Assembly (NCBI GenBank): GCA_964462945.1
Contig: CAYWZW010000069.1
Coordinates: 1-28,649 of the forward strand
Direction: 5' to 3'
Length of the DNA stretch: 28,649 nucleotides
Source of the DNA: GCA-020343675 sp964462945
Lineage (GTDB): Bacteria > Planctomycetota > Phycisphaerae > Sedimentisphaerales > Anaerobacaceae
Made by a program: the position numbers and the translations under genes. Under the pieces are notes generated by a model, which saw nothing but the letters and a program-made list of their open reading frames with translations, made no database searches and was not told the DNA's origin. This document shows, piece after piece, positions 1-7,643 of the stretch (its first letter is position 1; every line of letters begins with the position of its first letter).

Positions 1-74
1 TTTCTCAAAACTATAAACAATTGCCATTATTCAACTTATAACCGGACAGTAGTGATACAGAACACAGAATTCGC

Positions 75-84
75 GGGGGGGGGG
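75..84. other. Run of ten G
   Basis: An uninterrupted G10 tract lies about 60 bases before the likely promoter of the first gene. It could be a real slippage-prone tract or an assembly error. Nothing else recognisable is seen in bases 1-144. Confidence 0.6.
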
Positions 85-144
85 CCATGCCGTATGACTC
101 GTAAATGTCCCACGGATTTAGCCGAGGTTCAAGGGTATTACTTC

Positions 145-173
145 TTGATGAGCGGGGCCGGCTATCGTACAAT
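145..173 (+). promoter_or_regulatory. Sigma70-like promoter, possibly giving a leaderless mRNA
   Basis: TTGATG (145-150) and TACAAT (168-173) are separated by 17 bases. The expected transcription start falls at about 180, which is the A of the preferred ATG of the next gene. No Shine-Dalgarno sequence precedes that ATG, which agrees with a leaderless transcript. Confidence 0.5.
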
Positions 174-179
174 TTTGCT

Positions 180-1145
180 ATGAAAAGAATGTTATGCTTA
201 ATAATTGTCCTGTGTGCCGGCTCCGTCGCGGCAGGGGGGACGACCGTCTCGGTCAACAAAACGCAATGGCAAATCAACGGCCAGGTCACTTATCCCGGCA
301 CGGCCGCTGAGGGGCTGCTGATGAACGTGCGGATGGTCAACAGCACATTCGAGGACAGAAAGCGGAAGGATTTTGACCCGAATGAGAACACCGGCCGCTT
401 CATCCTGAAGATTCCGGAATACAATGCATGCGGCGTGCGCGCATTCACGCTGAACCTGGAGGGCGGGCATTCGGGCTATGAAGGCCCGGTCAATTCCGCT
501 TTCACGCCGGACGGCACGTTGCGGGCAAGTTACATGAGCCGGATCAAGCGCGTCATCGAAGAGTGCGATAAGCGGGGCATGATTGTCATTCTGGGACTCT
601 TTTATCAAAGGCAGGATCAAATCCTGCGTGATGAGCAGGCGGTGCGACGCGGGGTGGTGAACGCCGTCAATTGGGTCAAGGAGAACGGTTTTGCGAACGT
701 TGTCATCGAGATTGCCAACGAGTACGATCACGACGGCTTCGATCACGACGTTATCGAAACGGCCGAGGGCGAGGTCGAGCTGATCCGCCTTGTGAAGAAA
801 ACCGGGCCGGACCTCTTAGTCTCCACCAGCGGGCTGGGCCACGGCAGGATGAACGACCTGGTCGCCAAGGAAGCGGACCTTATCCTGATTCATTTCAACG
901 GAACGAAAGTCGAAGATATTCCCGGACGGATCAAGGCATTGAAGAAATACAACAAGCCGATTGTCTGCAATGAAGATGATAAGATCGGCGGCGACGGCGC
1001 GCGGGCGCTGCAGGCTTCTGTCGAAAACGGCTGCTCGTGGGGCTTCATGCACAGCAAGCTCAACCAGTATGAGCCGTTTGAGTTCAACGGATACGAGGAT
1101 GACCCAAAGGTATATGACAAATTCAAAGAAATGACTGGAAAGTAG
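180..1145 (+). CDS. Exported glycoside hydrolase (GH5/cellulase-like, clan A)
   Basis: The 321-residue product probably cleaves a beta-linked polysaccharide outside the cytoplasm; the substrate cannot be told. The first 20 or so residues form a signal peptide: K-R, then a hydrophobic run ending near SVAAGG. The rest looks like a clan GH-A TIM barrel. An IEIANEYD segment gives a candidate acid/base Glu near residue 181, with the Asn-Glu pair typical of the clan. IVCNEDD near residue 265 gives a candidate nucleophile Glu in the usual position late in the barrel. I chose ATG 180 because it starts the signal peptide directly; an in-frame ATG at 105 would put 25 charged residues in front of it. 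The family assignment rests on these short motifs, so the exact GH family is uncertain. It stands alone, followed by yebC with its own promoter. Confidence 0.6.
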   Translation: MKRMLCLIIVLCAGSVAAGGTTVSVNKTQWQINGQVTYPGTAAEGLLMNVRMVNSTFEDRKRKDFDPNENTGRFILKIPEYNACGVRAFTLNLEGGHSGYEGPVNSAFTPDGTLRASYMSRIKRVIEECDKRGMIVILGLFYQRQDQILRDEQAVRRGVVNAVNWVKENGFANVVIEIANEYDHDGFDHDVIETAEGEVELIRLVKKTGPDLLVSTSGLGHGRMNDLVAKEADLILIHFNGTKVEDIPGRIKALKKYNKPIVCNEDDKIGGDGARALQASVENGCSWGFMHSKLNQYEPFEFNGYEDDPKVYDKFKEMTGK

Positions 1146-1251
1146 CGTGAATTCAAATTGCTCATAACTAAGGAACAATCCCGCAAATCCTGTCTCAATG
1201 CGGAATCCGGTCGGTGGGCGGCTTGGGGGCGGACATTTCGGCAAAAAATGA

Positions 1252-1280
1252 TTACCTGGAGAGGACGAGTACGGTATAAT
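1252..1280 (+). promoter_or_regulatory. Candidate promoter of yebC
   Basis: A perfect TATAAT (1275-1280) lies 17 bases after a weak -35, TTACCT (1252-1257). Predicted start is near 1287, giving a leader of about 47 bases that contains short GTTCATA repeats and ends in the Shine-Dalgarno AAGGAG. Confidence 0.4.
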
Positions 1281-1333
1281 GGTTCGATCATTGGTTCGTA
1301 GTTCATAGTTCATAGTATGCGTAAGGAGCAACT

Positions 1334-2083
1334 ATGTCAGGTCATTCACACTGGGCGGGCATAAAATATAAGAAGGCGGCTTTAGACGCAAAACGCGGCA
1401 AGGTTTGGAGCAAAGTGGCTCGAATGATCATCGTGGCGGCCAAGCGGGGCGGCGGGGACCCATCTGGAAACTTGACCCTGCGATATGCCATCGACAAGGC
1501 CAAAGCGGCGAATATGCCGAAGGACACGATTGAAAAGGCGGTCAAAAAGGGGACCGGCGAGATGGAGGGGATGAATTTCGAAGAGGTGCTGTACGAGGGC
1601 TACGGGCCGAGCGGGGTCGCCATCATGGTCGAGGCCCTGACGGACAACCGCAGCCGGACCGGGCCGGAGATCAAGAGGATTTTCGAAAAGCACGGCGGTT
1701 CGTTGGGGACAAGCGGCTGTGTCAACTGGATGTTCGCCAAGAAGGGACTGATCACCGTCAATACCGCCGACGCCGATGAAGAGCAGCTTCTGGAGCTTGC
1801 CCTGAACGCCGGTGCAGATGATATACGAAATACGGGAGAGGTTTTCGAGATGACGTGCGAGCCCGGCGCCTACGAGCAACTGAAGGCGGTCCTCCATGAA
1901 AAAGAAATAGTGACGCAGCTAACCGAAATTTCAATGGTGCCTAAGAGTACTATTGGCATTACGGATGAGCATACGGCCAAGAGGATCATTTCGCTGATGG
2001 AGGCATTCGAAGACCACGACGACGTGCAAAACGCGTACGCAAACTTCGATATCCCCGACGAGATAATAGCTCGTATCTCATAG
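1334..2083 (+). CDS. yebC: YebC/PmpR family protein
   Basis: This 249-residue cytoplasmic protein belongs to the YebC family. Members were long described as transcriptional regulators; more recent work links some of them to translation of difficult sequences such as polyproline. The N-terminus has the family signature MSGHSHWAGIKYKKAALDAKRG, followed by the conserved NMPKDTIEKAVKKGTGE segment near residues 60-76, an EVLYEGYGPSGVAIMVE segment near 82-98, and the FEKHGGSLGTSGCVNWMF region near 112-129. Length matches the family norm of about 240-250 residues. AAGGAG lies about seven bases before the ATG, which fixes the start. It often sits next to ruvC in other bacteria; no Holliday-junction genes are seen here. 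It converges on the ligase gene, with a twin hairpin between them. Confidence 0.95.
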   Translation: MSGHSHWAGIKYKKAALDAKRGKVWSKVARMIIVAAKRGGGDPSGNLTLRYAIDKAKAANMPKDTIEKAVKKGTGEMEGMNFEEVLYEGYGPSGVAIMVEALTDNRSRTGPEIKRIFEKHGGSLGTSGCVNWMFAKKGLITVNTADADEEQLLELALNAGADDIRNTGEVFEMTCEPGAYEQLKAVLHEKEIVTQLTEISMVPKSTIGITDEHTAKRIISLMEAFEDHDDVQNAYANFDIPDEIIARIS

Positions 2084-2132
2084 CTGGTATGTCGCAGTAC
2101 GTCACCATGCCGGAGGCGGACGGATGACCAAG

Positions 2133-2181
2133 GTGTCGAGGGCGTCCCGCCCTCGAATCGCGGGCAGGATGCCCGCGACAC
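2133..2181. repeat. Twin-hairpin (REP/REPIN-like) element between convergent genes
   Basis: Two perfect 9-bp stems with 3-base loops stand one base apart. TCGAGGGCG/CGCCCTCGA occupies 2136-2156 and TCGCGGGCA/TGCCCGCGA occupies 2158-2178. The whole is enclosed by GTGTCG (2133-2138) and its complement CGACAC (2176-2181). It ends five bases from the stop codon of the ligase gene and about 50 bases from that of yebC. It may therefore also act as a terminator for both convergent genes, although it has no T tract. Confidence 0.75.
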
Positions 2182-2185
2182 AGAG

Positions 2186-4513
2186 TTACCTGTCGGATTT
2201 TTCAGAGAGTTCCCGCACTCGCTCGATGGCGATTTGATATTGGTCTTCGCCTAATCTGCTGACGATTTCCTTCCTTTCCGGGTACATCCGGCGAAATTGC
2301 GCGCGATATTCATCTTCGATCCGGATGGCCTCTTTGTACTGCTCGGCGGCGACGGCGGTCTTGCCCAGTTGCTCGGCGATTTGTGCGAGTTTGAAGTGCA
2401 GCCGGTCGCAGCCGGGATAACGCTCGATGGCCAGTAACGCGGTGTCAAAGGCCCTGTTCAGCCAAGTGATTTTCTCCTGTTGTGTCGAGACTTCGGCCAG
2501 CGAGTAATAGGCATCGGTTAAGCGCTCGAAGTCTTTGAAAGCGGCATTGTTGCGTTTGATTGCGGCCTGAAGGCACTCGGCGGCACGCAGCAGCAGCTCC
2601 GGGTCTTTGCCCTGTGTTACCTGGAAATGATGCAGATACAATCGGCCGTTGAGGGACCATGCGGCGGCGCTCAGAAGGTCGTCCTGTCCGGCTTCTTCCA
2701 GAAGCTTGTGAGCGGATTCCAATCGGCCGGCAGAGATGGCCTGGTTAGCGAGTCTGATCCTAACGGCGCTCTTGGCTGCCGGCACGAAAATACAACTGAG
2801 ATAGGCGAAGCTTGCTGCAAGAGCAGCGGCTACGGCCAACGCCTTCACAACCGGTGCGGGTGTGCGAACAAGCCGGGCTCGCTGTTTCGTGTGAGCGTCT
2901 ATGGATGCAATACAGGCGATCATCACCCAAAAAGTGGCCGCTACGCCCGGCTCGAAGATGGCGAAGTCCGTCAAATTATGCAGGGCCACCCCCAAAACGG
3001 CACAAGACAGCGCAGCGGCGGTACGCGTGTTTCGTATCTCGTTTCCGGTATCCCGCAATTGGCGCAGCGGCCCGGCCAAGAGCATGAAACCCACGATGAA
3101 GACGGCCGCCGGAGCGACATATAGTGTGATTATCACGTAGATTATCACGTCGAACGTTTCACCAAAGGCCGTGGGAATCAGAATCGGGCGGATCGCAAGC
3201 AGCGCCGCCGATATGATCATCAAGAAGACTGTGGCGAGGGTCCTAAATGCCGGCTCGGGCCGGCCATTCCTGGCGGAGGGACTCGCAGGCTCGGTAGAGA
3301 GCGTTCTCCATAACGGCACGAAAATCATCGCCAAAAATCCGGCCAAGCCGAGCGGGCCGTACTGGGTCAGGAGACTGAGCGGGAAATTGTGCGGATCCGC
3401 GACGGATTCCAGGGCCGCTGCCGGTTTGTAACGCGGGTAGAAATGCGAAAAGTTACCCGGGCCGACACCGGTCAGCGGGTGGTCGGCGTACATTTTCGCC
3501 GAGGCGTGCCAGTATTGCCACCGGACGAGCATTGAATTGCCGCCCGGCAGACGGCCGTGGTTCAATCCGTAGGCAACCAGCGTCCAGCCGGCTGCGATGG
3601 CCAGCAGCACGCAGGCGGCAAGTATGACCCTCCTGTAAGGTCTCAGCCGGCTGCCGAACATGCGCAGCACGACAAACACTGCGGCGGCAAAGAGCAAGCC
3701 GGCGACCGCCCCTTTGCTGCGTGTCAGAGCGAGGCTCAACAGGATGACCGCTGTGGCCAAGCCGCAGCCCAGAAGGTACATGCGGCCGGCCAGGTCGGAC
3801 GGGCGATTCTTGAGCTTGTCGAGAAAAACGGCGGCCGCAGCGAAAAAGGCCATCAGCGCGAACGAGCCGGCGGAATTGCGCGTCGTGAAAAAACCGCGAG
3901 CGCCTTTCGAATAGAGCCGATGCTCGAACATGAACTGCTGAAATGAGCCGGGTTCTATGCCCATCGGCTCGAGCAGGCTTTTCGGGTCCTGCTCGTACTG
4001 CTCGATCGTCATCTGGTTGCTGAAAAAGAGCTGCTCGGCGCACTGATAGGCCGATACCACGCCCAACGCGGCGATCACAATTAGCACCAGTCTGACTTTT
4101 GACTGCGAGTCCAGTATCTGAACCAGCAGCAGGGCGGTCAGCGGCGGCGCGGCAAGCATGGTGATGTCCGTCAGTGCCAGCCGCTTGTCGGCCGCTGCCA
4201 AACCGGCGGCGACGGCGGCGATGCAGAATATACCAAGGCCGATTTCCATGCCGGCGGGGCGGTACAGAAATCTGCCGCTGCACAAGCTCCATACCACCCA
4301 CAGGACAAACGAAAGAATCAGAACGCTCGAGACGGACAGACTGTAAAGACTGTCTGCAACGTTGGACGCGACGCTTGTCGATTGCATCGCCGGGCCTTCG
4401 GTAAACGTCGTGCGAAGTGCAATCGAACAAAGACACAGAGCGAGCAATACATATTCCAGGGACACCAGGCCCTTGCTCTTGGACGTACCGGGATTAGCGG
4501 GTCGTTTTGTCAT
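2186..4513 (-). CDS. O-antigen ligase/polymerase (Wzy/WaaL/PglL-like) with C-terminal TPR-like region
   Basis: This is a 775-residue inner-membrane protein. The N-terminal two thirds hold about a dozen hydrophobic segments. The Wzy_C-type signature GVGPGNF lies near residue 349 of the ATG-started protein, followed by a conserved ADPHNFPLSLLTQYGPLG stretch. Proteins of this fold transfer or polymerise undecaprenyl-linked glycans on the periplasmic face. The last 170 or so residues are soluble and helical with TPR-like repeats (ISAGRLESAHKLLEEAG, IKRNNAAFKDFERL, TAVAAEQYKEAIRIEDEYRA). A longer frame starts with GTG at 4543, but that codon lies inside the repeat bounding the neighbouring cassette. 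ATG 4513 is therefore preferred, though it lacks a clear Shine-Dalgarno. It is the last gene of the minus-strand run and pairs functionally with the WecA-like gene upstream. Whether it is a ligase, polymerase or oligosaccharyltransferase cannot be settled from the sequence. Confidence 0.8.
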   Translation of the reverse strand: MTKRPANPGTSKSKGLVSLEYVLLALCLCSIALRTTFTEGPAMQSTSVASNVADSLYSLSVSSVLILSFVLWVVWSLCSGRFLYRPAGMEIGLGIFCIAAVAAGLAAADKRLALTDITMLAAPPLTALLLVQILDSQSKVRLVLIVIAALGVVSAYQCAEQLFFSNQMTIEQYEQDPKSLLEPMGIEPGSFQQFMFEHRLYSKGARGFFTTRNSAGSFALMAFFAAAAVFLDKLKNRPSDLAGRMYLLGCGLATAVILLSLALTRSKGAVAGLLFAAAVFVVLRMFGSRLRPYRRVILAACVLLAIAAGWTLVAYGLNHGRLPGGNSMLVRWQYWHASAKMYADHPLTGVGPGNFSHFYPRYKPAAALESVADPHNFPLSLLTQYGPLGLAGFLAMIFVPLWRTLSTEPASPSARNGRPEPAFRTLATVFLMIISAALLAIRPILIPTAFGETFDVIIYVIITLYVAPAAVFIVGFMLLAGPLRQLRDTGNEIRNTRTAAALSCAVLGVALHNLTDFAIFEPGVAATFWVMIACIASIDAHTKQRARLVRTPAPVVKALAVAAALAASFAYLSCIFVPAAKSAVRIRLANQAISAGRLESAHKLLEEAGQDDLLSAAAWSLNGRLYLHHFQVTQGKDPELLLRAAECLQAAIKRNNAAFKDFERLTDAYYSLAEVSTQQEKITWLNRAFDTALLAIERYPGCDRLHFKLAQIAEQLGKTAVAAEQYKEAIRIEDEYRAQFRRMYPERKEIVSRLGEDQYQIAIERVRELSEKSDR

Positions 4514-4530
4514 TTTCGGTAAACAATCTT

Positions 4531-4984
4531 GCCACCAAGGCACAAAGACACCAAGATCATAGAATAATTCTGTTTATGCCATTCTTTGCCAATGGAACAT
4601 TGAAGTTAATCAGGAAACCTATGCGTTTGCCGGTCAGTTTTAAATAGCTCAACAATTGAGCCTGCCACACGGGATTCGTCTTATCCGCAGCCTTTAATTC
4701 GCAGATGACAAGTCCTTCAACTATAATATCCAACCGTAATCCCTCATCGAATCTAATGCCATCATACTTAATAGGAACATCTACCTGCCGTTCGTATGAG
4801 AGCCCCCTCTTTGTTAACTCATGGCAGAAACAGGTTTCATACACCTTCTCCAAAAGCCCCGGGCCTAATGCCTTATGTACTGAGTATGCCGCATCCACTA
4901 TTTTTGCAGCGACCAGCTCTTCTTTTTCAGATGTTTCTTCATACTCCATTTTCTATTTTTTTCGTGACTTCGTGCCTTCGTGGC
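4531..4984. mobile_element. GxxExxY cassette with imperfect terminal inverted repeats
   Basis: A 454-bp unit is bounded by 25-base inverted repeats, 4531-4555 and 4960-4984, matching at 20 of 25 positions. Each arm is built of three 8-base units of the form CACnAAGn. The only gene inside is the GxxExxY protein. The right arm abuts the stop codon (4984-4986) of the WecA-like gene, and the left arm lies in the leader of the ligase gene. The unit therefore appears to have been inserted between two functionally linked genes. No transposase is present, so any movement would need help in trans. Confidence 0.6.
4557..4949 (-). CDS. GxxExxY family protein (PD-(D/E)XK nuclease fold)
   Basis: This 130-residue protein carries the family-defining GLLEKVY motif (Gly31, Glu34, Tyr37). 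The nuclease-like core follows: Asp74 in GLRLDIIVEG, then Glu84 and Lys86 in ICELKA, the D...ExK arrangement of the PD-(D/E)XK superfamily. The conserved QAQLLSYLKLTGKRIGFLINF segment follows near residues 95-115. These proteins are common as isolated single genes in environmental bacteria, and their biochemical role is not established. Length is typical of the family. The ATG at 4949 has no Shine-Dalgarno sequence; the upstream bases are the A/T-rich inner edge of the inverted repeat. It lies inside the 454-bp repeat-bounded unit and is probably a passenger rather than part of the glycan operon. Confidence 0.9.
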   Translation of the reverse strand: MEYEETSEKEELVAAKIVDAAYSVHKALGPGLLEKVYETCFCHELTKRGLSYERQVDVPIKYDGIRFDEGLRLDIIVEGLVICELKAADKTNPVWQAQLLSYLKLTGKRIGFLINFNVPLAKNGINRIIL

Positions 4985-6075
4985 TAAGAAATTGACCTCG
5001 AGGTGGTTTCAAAGACGGCGATAATGGCTAAGACCAGAATCGTTTGAATGAAAATCAAAATCGCGCCGACCAGGTTGACCTGATACAGGAAAGCCGCGCC
5101 GAGCCCGGTGCAGAGCGTCGCCAGATACAAGGCCAGCACGGTTTGGGTATCGGTCAGGCCGTGCCGTTTCAATCGGTGGGAGAAATGCTGCGTATCGCCG
5201 ACAAACGGGCTTTTGCCCTGGCTGAGCCGTAACAGCGTGACGCTGATGAAATCGTAGAGCGGGACGGCCATAACGACCAGCGGCATAAAGACCGGATACC
5301 AGGGGCCGCTCTGGGCCTGGTGATAGTAGGTCGTGCGAAGGCTCAGCAAGGCCACGAAGAAGCCTACCACGAGCGACCCGGCGTCGCCCATGAATATCTT
5401 AGCCGGCGGGAAATTGAATACCAGAAACCCCAACAATGTCCCCACAAAGACCAGGGCCAGGCCGCCGACGAGAATCTGGCCGCTGAAGGCGGCGGCGGCG
5501 AATAGGATCGAGCTTGCGATGACCGCGATGCCGGTGGACGCGCCGTCCATATTGTCCAGAAAGTTGAAGGCGTTGACGATCAGCACGATCCAAACGGCCG
5601 ACAGGATGGAGGTGATGGCTGTGCTCTCGATGAAAAACTCCACGCGGATTTCCGCAAAGGCTGCGGCGGCGAATGCCACGGCGAATTGGACGGCCAGCTT
5701 GAAGAACGGGCCCAGGTGCTTCTTATCGTCCCAAAGGCCCAGGGCGAACAGAGCCAGGACACTGAGCCATATCACCAGAAGCTCATCGATTCTGGCCAGG
5801 AAATCGGCGGGGTCAAGCGTGGCCCGCTCCGCAAGCCAGCCCAGATGGCCGGGAACGACGAGGAATTTCATTACGCCGATGGCGGCAAAGATGACGGCTG
5901 AAAGCGTAGCGAAGATGGCGATGCCGCCGCCCAGGGGAATCACGCTTCGATGGTATCGGTCCGAGGCCGGACGGGCGACAAACCCCGCACGGAGCGCCAT
6001 TTTTTTCGCGACGGCCGTCAAGCCCGCCGAGAGCGCGAACGAGCCTGCCAACAGAGCTATTGCCAGCGTTATCAA
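4984..6075 (-). CDS. wecA: WecA/TagO-type undecaprenyl-phosphate sugar-1-phosphate transferase
   Basis: This 363-residue polytopic membrane enzyme belongs to the MraY/WecA glycosyltransferase 4 family. It should move a HexNAc-1-phosphate from a UDP-sugar onto undecaprenyl phosphate, the first step in building a lipid-linked surface glycan. The family motifs are in order: PLGGGIAIF near residues 47-55, the DD pair at 116-117 in LWDDKKHLGP, NAFNFLDNMDGASTG at 168-182, KIFMGDAGSL at 226-235, and the HFSHRL loop at 297-302. That loop is closer to WecA/TagO than to MraY. The sugar cannot be deduced. The reading frame ends ISIS-like with its TAG exactly where the neighbouring GxxExxY repeat begins, so the insertion may have replaced the last native residues. 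The ligase-like gene beyond the insertion is the natural downstream partner. Confidence 0.88.
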   Translation of the reverse strand: MITLAIALLAGSFALSAGLTAVAKKMALRAGFVARPASDRYHRSVIPLGGGIAIFATLSAVIFAAIGVMKFLVVPGHLGWLAERATLDPADFLARIDELLVIWLSVLALFALGLWDDKKHLGPFFKLAVQFAVAFAAAAFAEIRVEFFIESTAITSILSAVWIVLIVNAFNFLDNMDGASTGIAVIASSILFAAAAFSGQILVGGLALVFVGTLLGFLVFNFPPAKIFMGDAGSLVVGFFVALLSLRTTYYHQAQSGPWYPVFMPLVVMAVPLYDFISVTLLRLSQGKSPFVGDTQHFSHRLKRHGLTDTQTVLALYLATLCTGLGAAFLYQVNLVGAILIFIQTILVLAIIAVFETTSRSIS

Positions 6076-6154
6076 AGTGCCAATCCCTCACAAGTACATC
6101 GGAAACCGGCAGCTTGAGCAAGATTGCTTTGCTCAGCGAGCGGAGCATTTCGAG

Positions 6155-6709
6155 CTACGTTTCCTGGCGGCGGCATGATTTTAGCTGCTCCAGCAATCGG
6201 GTTCTGACTTTTTCAAAGAAATCGAAGTAGCATTGCTGTCTGTAATCCGGGTAGGTGTAGTCCAAAGGCTGCCACCGGCCCTTGTCAAAAACCAAAGTGA
6301 CCTCAGCATACAACTTTTTGCCGATATATATACGATGCGAGTAGTTTTTTGTTGTGGCCAGAACCAGCTTGGAAGGCTCGATGATGCCGGGGTCGAGATT
6401 GACCGGCCTCGGCAGGGGAATACGCAAGGCCCGGGCCAGTTTTTGTTCCAGCTTGTTTGTCCGGAGTTTGATTTTTGCCAATTTCCCCGGGTCGATGAGC
6501 CGTTCGATGCTGACAAACTGCCTCAGGATCCGCGGACCTGTCTGGTCTTTATAGTAGTCGGTCTTGTCGAACGACCAGACCTCGCTCGTGAAATCGGCCG
6601 TGCCGAACTTATCGGTGACTGCTTCAGCCGCGGCGTGCAGACACTGATGGTTGGCCGCCAGAATTCCCACGATTAGTTTAACCGGGTTAGGCTCTTTCAG
6701 CGTCCACAT
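6155..6709 (-). CDS. DUF4416 family protein
   Basis: This 184-residue protein matches the DUF4416 pattern along its length: PVKLIVGILA at the start, a TDYYKDQTG segment, a run with LIDPGKLAKIKLRTNKLEQ, then VNLDPGIIEPSKLVLATTKNYSHRIYI and a final TYPDYR. The function is unknown; the family occurs in planctomycetes, Aquificae and some deltaproteobacteria, and no signal peptide is seen. A TTG codon at 6715 would overlap the preceding stop. The ATG at 6709 starts just two bases after that stop and is preferred, implying translational coupling with the isomerase-like gene upstream. The position between a C1-metabolism operon and a glycan gene gives no clear hint of its role. Confidence 0.85.
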   Translation of the reverse strand: MWTLKEPNPVKLIVGILAANHQCLHAAAEAVTDKFGTADFTSEVWSFDKTDYYKDQTGPRILRQFVSIERLIDPGKLAKIKLRTNKLEQKLARALRIPLPRPVNLDPGIIEPSKLVLATTKNYSHRIYIGKKLYAEVTLVFDKGRWQPLDYTYPDYRQQCYFDFFEKVRTRLLEQLKSCRRQET

Positions 6710-6711
6710 TG

Positions 6712-7605
6712 TCAAACATCGCAGATTCGCACCGCGTAGGCCAGAGCTTTAATAGGGTCTCCTTTGGGAACAAACTCATGAGCCACATAGCCCTTGAATC
6801 CGGTCTCGGCGATGGCGCGCATAATCGCCGGGTAATACAGCTCCTGCGTCTCGTCGATTTCGTGCCGGTCGGGGTTGCCGCCGGTGTGGTAGTGGCCGAT
6901 ATAGTCCTTGTTGTCGCGGAGCGTGCGGATGATGTCCCCTTCCATAATCTGGGCGTGATAGATGTCATAGAGGATTTTTACGCGCTGCGAGCCGACTTGC
7001 TTGCAGACCTCGACGCCCCAGGCCGTCTTGTCGAACATGTAGTCCTTGTGATTGACCTTGCTATTGAGGTATTCCAGGCATATCGTGACTTTCTTCTCTT
7101 CCGCGTATCCGGCGATTTGCTTGAGTGCGACAACAGTGTTCTCGATGCCCTCATCGTCAGACATGCCCTCGCGGTTGCCGGGAAACGTTATAACGTTTGG
7201 GAACTGGTATTCGGCCGCCGCGTCGATGGCCGAGCGGATGCTGGCCAGACATGCTTCGTGATTTTCTTTTCGGTTGAGTCCCTTGCCCAGGTTGTGCGTG
7301 TTGATCATGGAGCAGACCAGGCCGTGCTTCTTGAGCGTAGGGAAATCATTGGAGCTAAGCAGGTCGATGGCATTCATGCCCATCTTCTTGACGATCACAC
7401 AGAATTCGTCAAGGGGGATTTTCCCGTAACACCACTTGCTGACGGATTGATTGATGCGTCCATTCTTGACGATTCGCTCGACGTCGGCCGAATCGCCGGC
7501 GTATCCGGTGCCAGCCAGCGTGCCCGCCACGGCGCCGGCGGCGATCAAAGAGCTGCTGCGGATAAACGTCCGCCGTGAAAGCTTATCGTTGTGTTGTGTA
7601 GCCAT
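6712..7605 (-). CDS. Tat-exported sugar phosphate isomerase/epimerase-like (hydroxypyruvate isomerase-like) protein
   Basis: The 297-residue product is an AP-endonuclease-2-type TIM barrel. It resembles hydroxypyruvate isomerase: NVITFPGNREG, ICLEYLNSKVNHKDYM, VKILYDIYHAQIMEGDIIRTL, IGHYHTGGNPDRHEID and GFKGYVAHEF are the conserved strands that hold the metal-binding Glu, Asp and His residues. The N-terminus has a twin-arginine signal (SRRTFIRSSS) followed by a hydrophobic Ala/Gly stretch ending near GYAGD, so export through the Tat pathway is likely, a pattern common in planctomycetes. In-frame ATGs exist at 7635 and 7620, but AAGGA sits before the ATG at 7605, which puts the twin arginines about ten residues in. 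It starts 38 bases after the stop of the formate dehydrogenase gene and is coupled to DUF4416. The true substrate is unknown. Confidence 0.8.
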   Translation of the reverse strand: MATQHNDKLSRRTFIRSSSLIAAGAVAGTLAGTGYAGDSADVERIVKNGRINQSVSKWCYGKIPLDEFCVIVKKMGMNAIDLLSSNDFPTLKKHGLVCSMINTHNLGKGLNRKENHEACLASIRSAIDAAAEYQFPNVITFPGNREGMSDDEGIENTVVALKQIAGYAEEKKVTICLEYLNSKVNHKDYMFDKTAWGVEVCKQVGSQRVKILYDIYHAQIMEGDIIRTLRDNKDYIGHYHTGGNPDRHEIDETQELYYPAIMRAIAETGFKGYVAHEFVPKGDPIKALAYAVRICDV

Positions 7606-7643
7606 ACTATTTTCCTTCATTCGAGTTTGGTTCAATTTCCTGG

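Noticed and set aside
3453..4436. 327-residue frame overlapping the ligase gene in another frame of the same strand
   Set aside because: Arg/Ser-rich sequence without membrane segments; the ligase frame explains this DNA.
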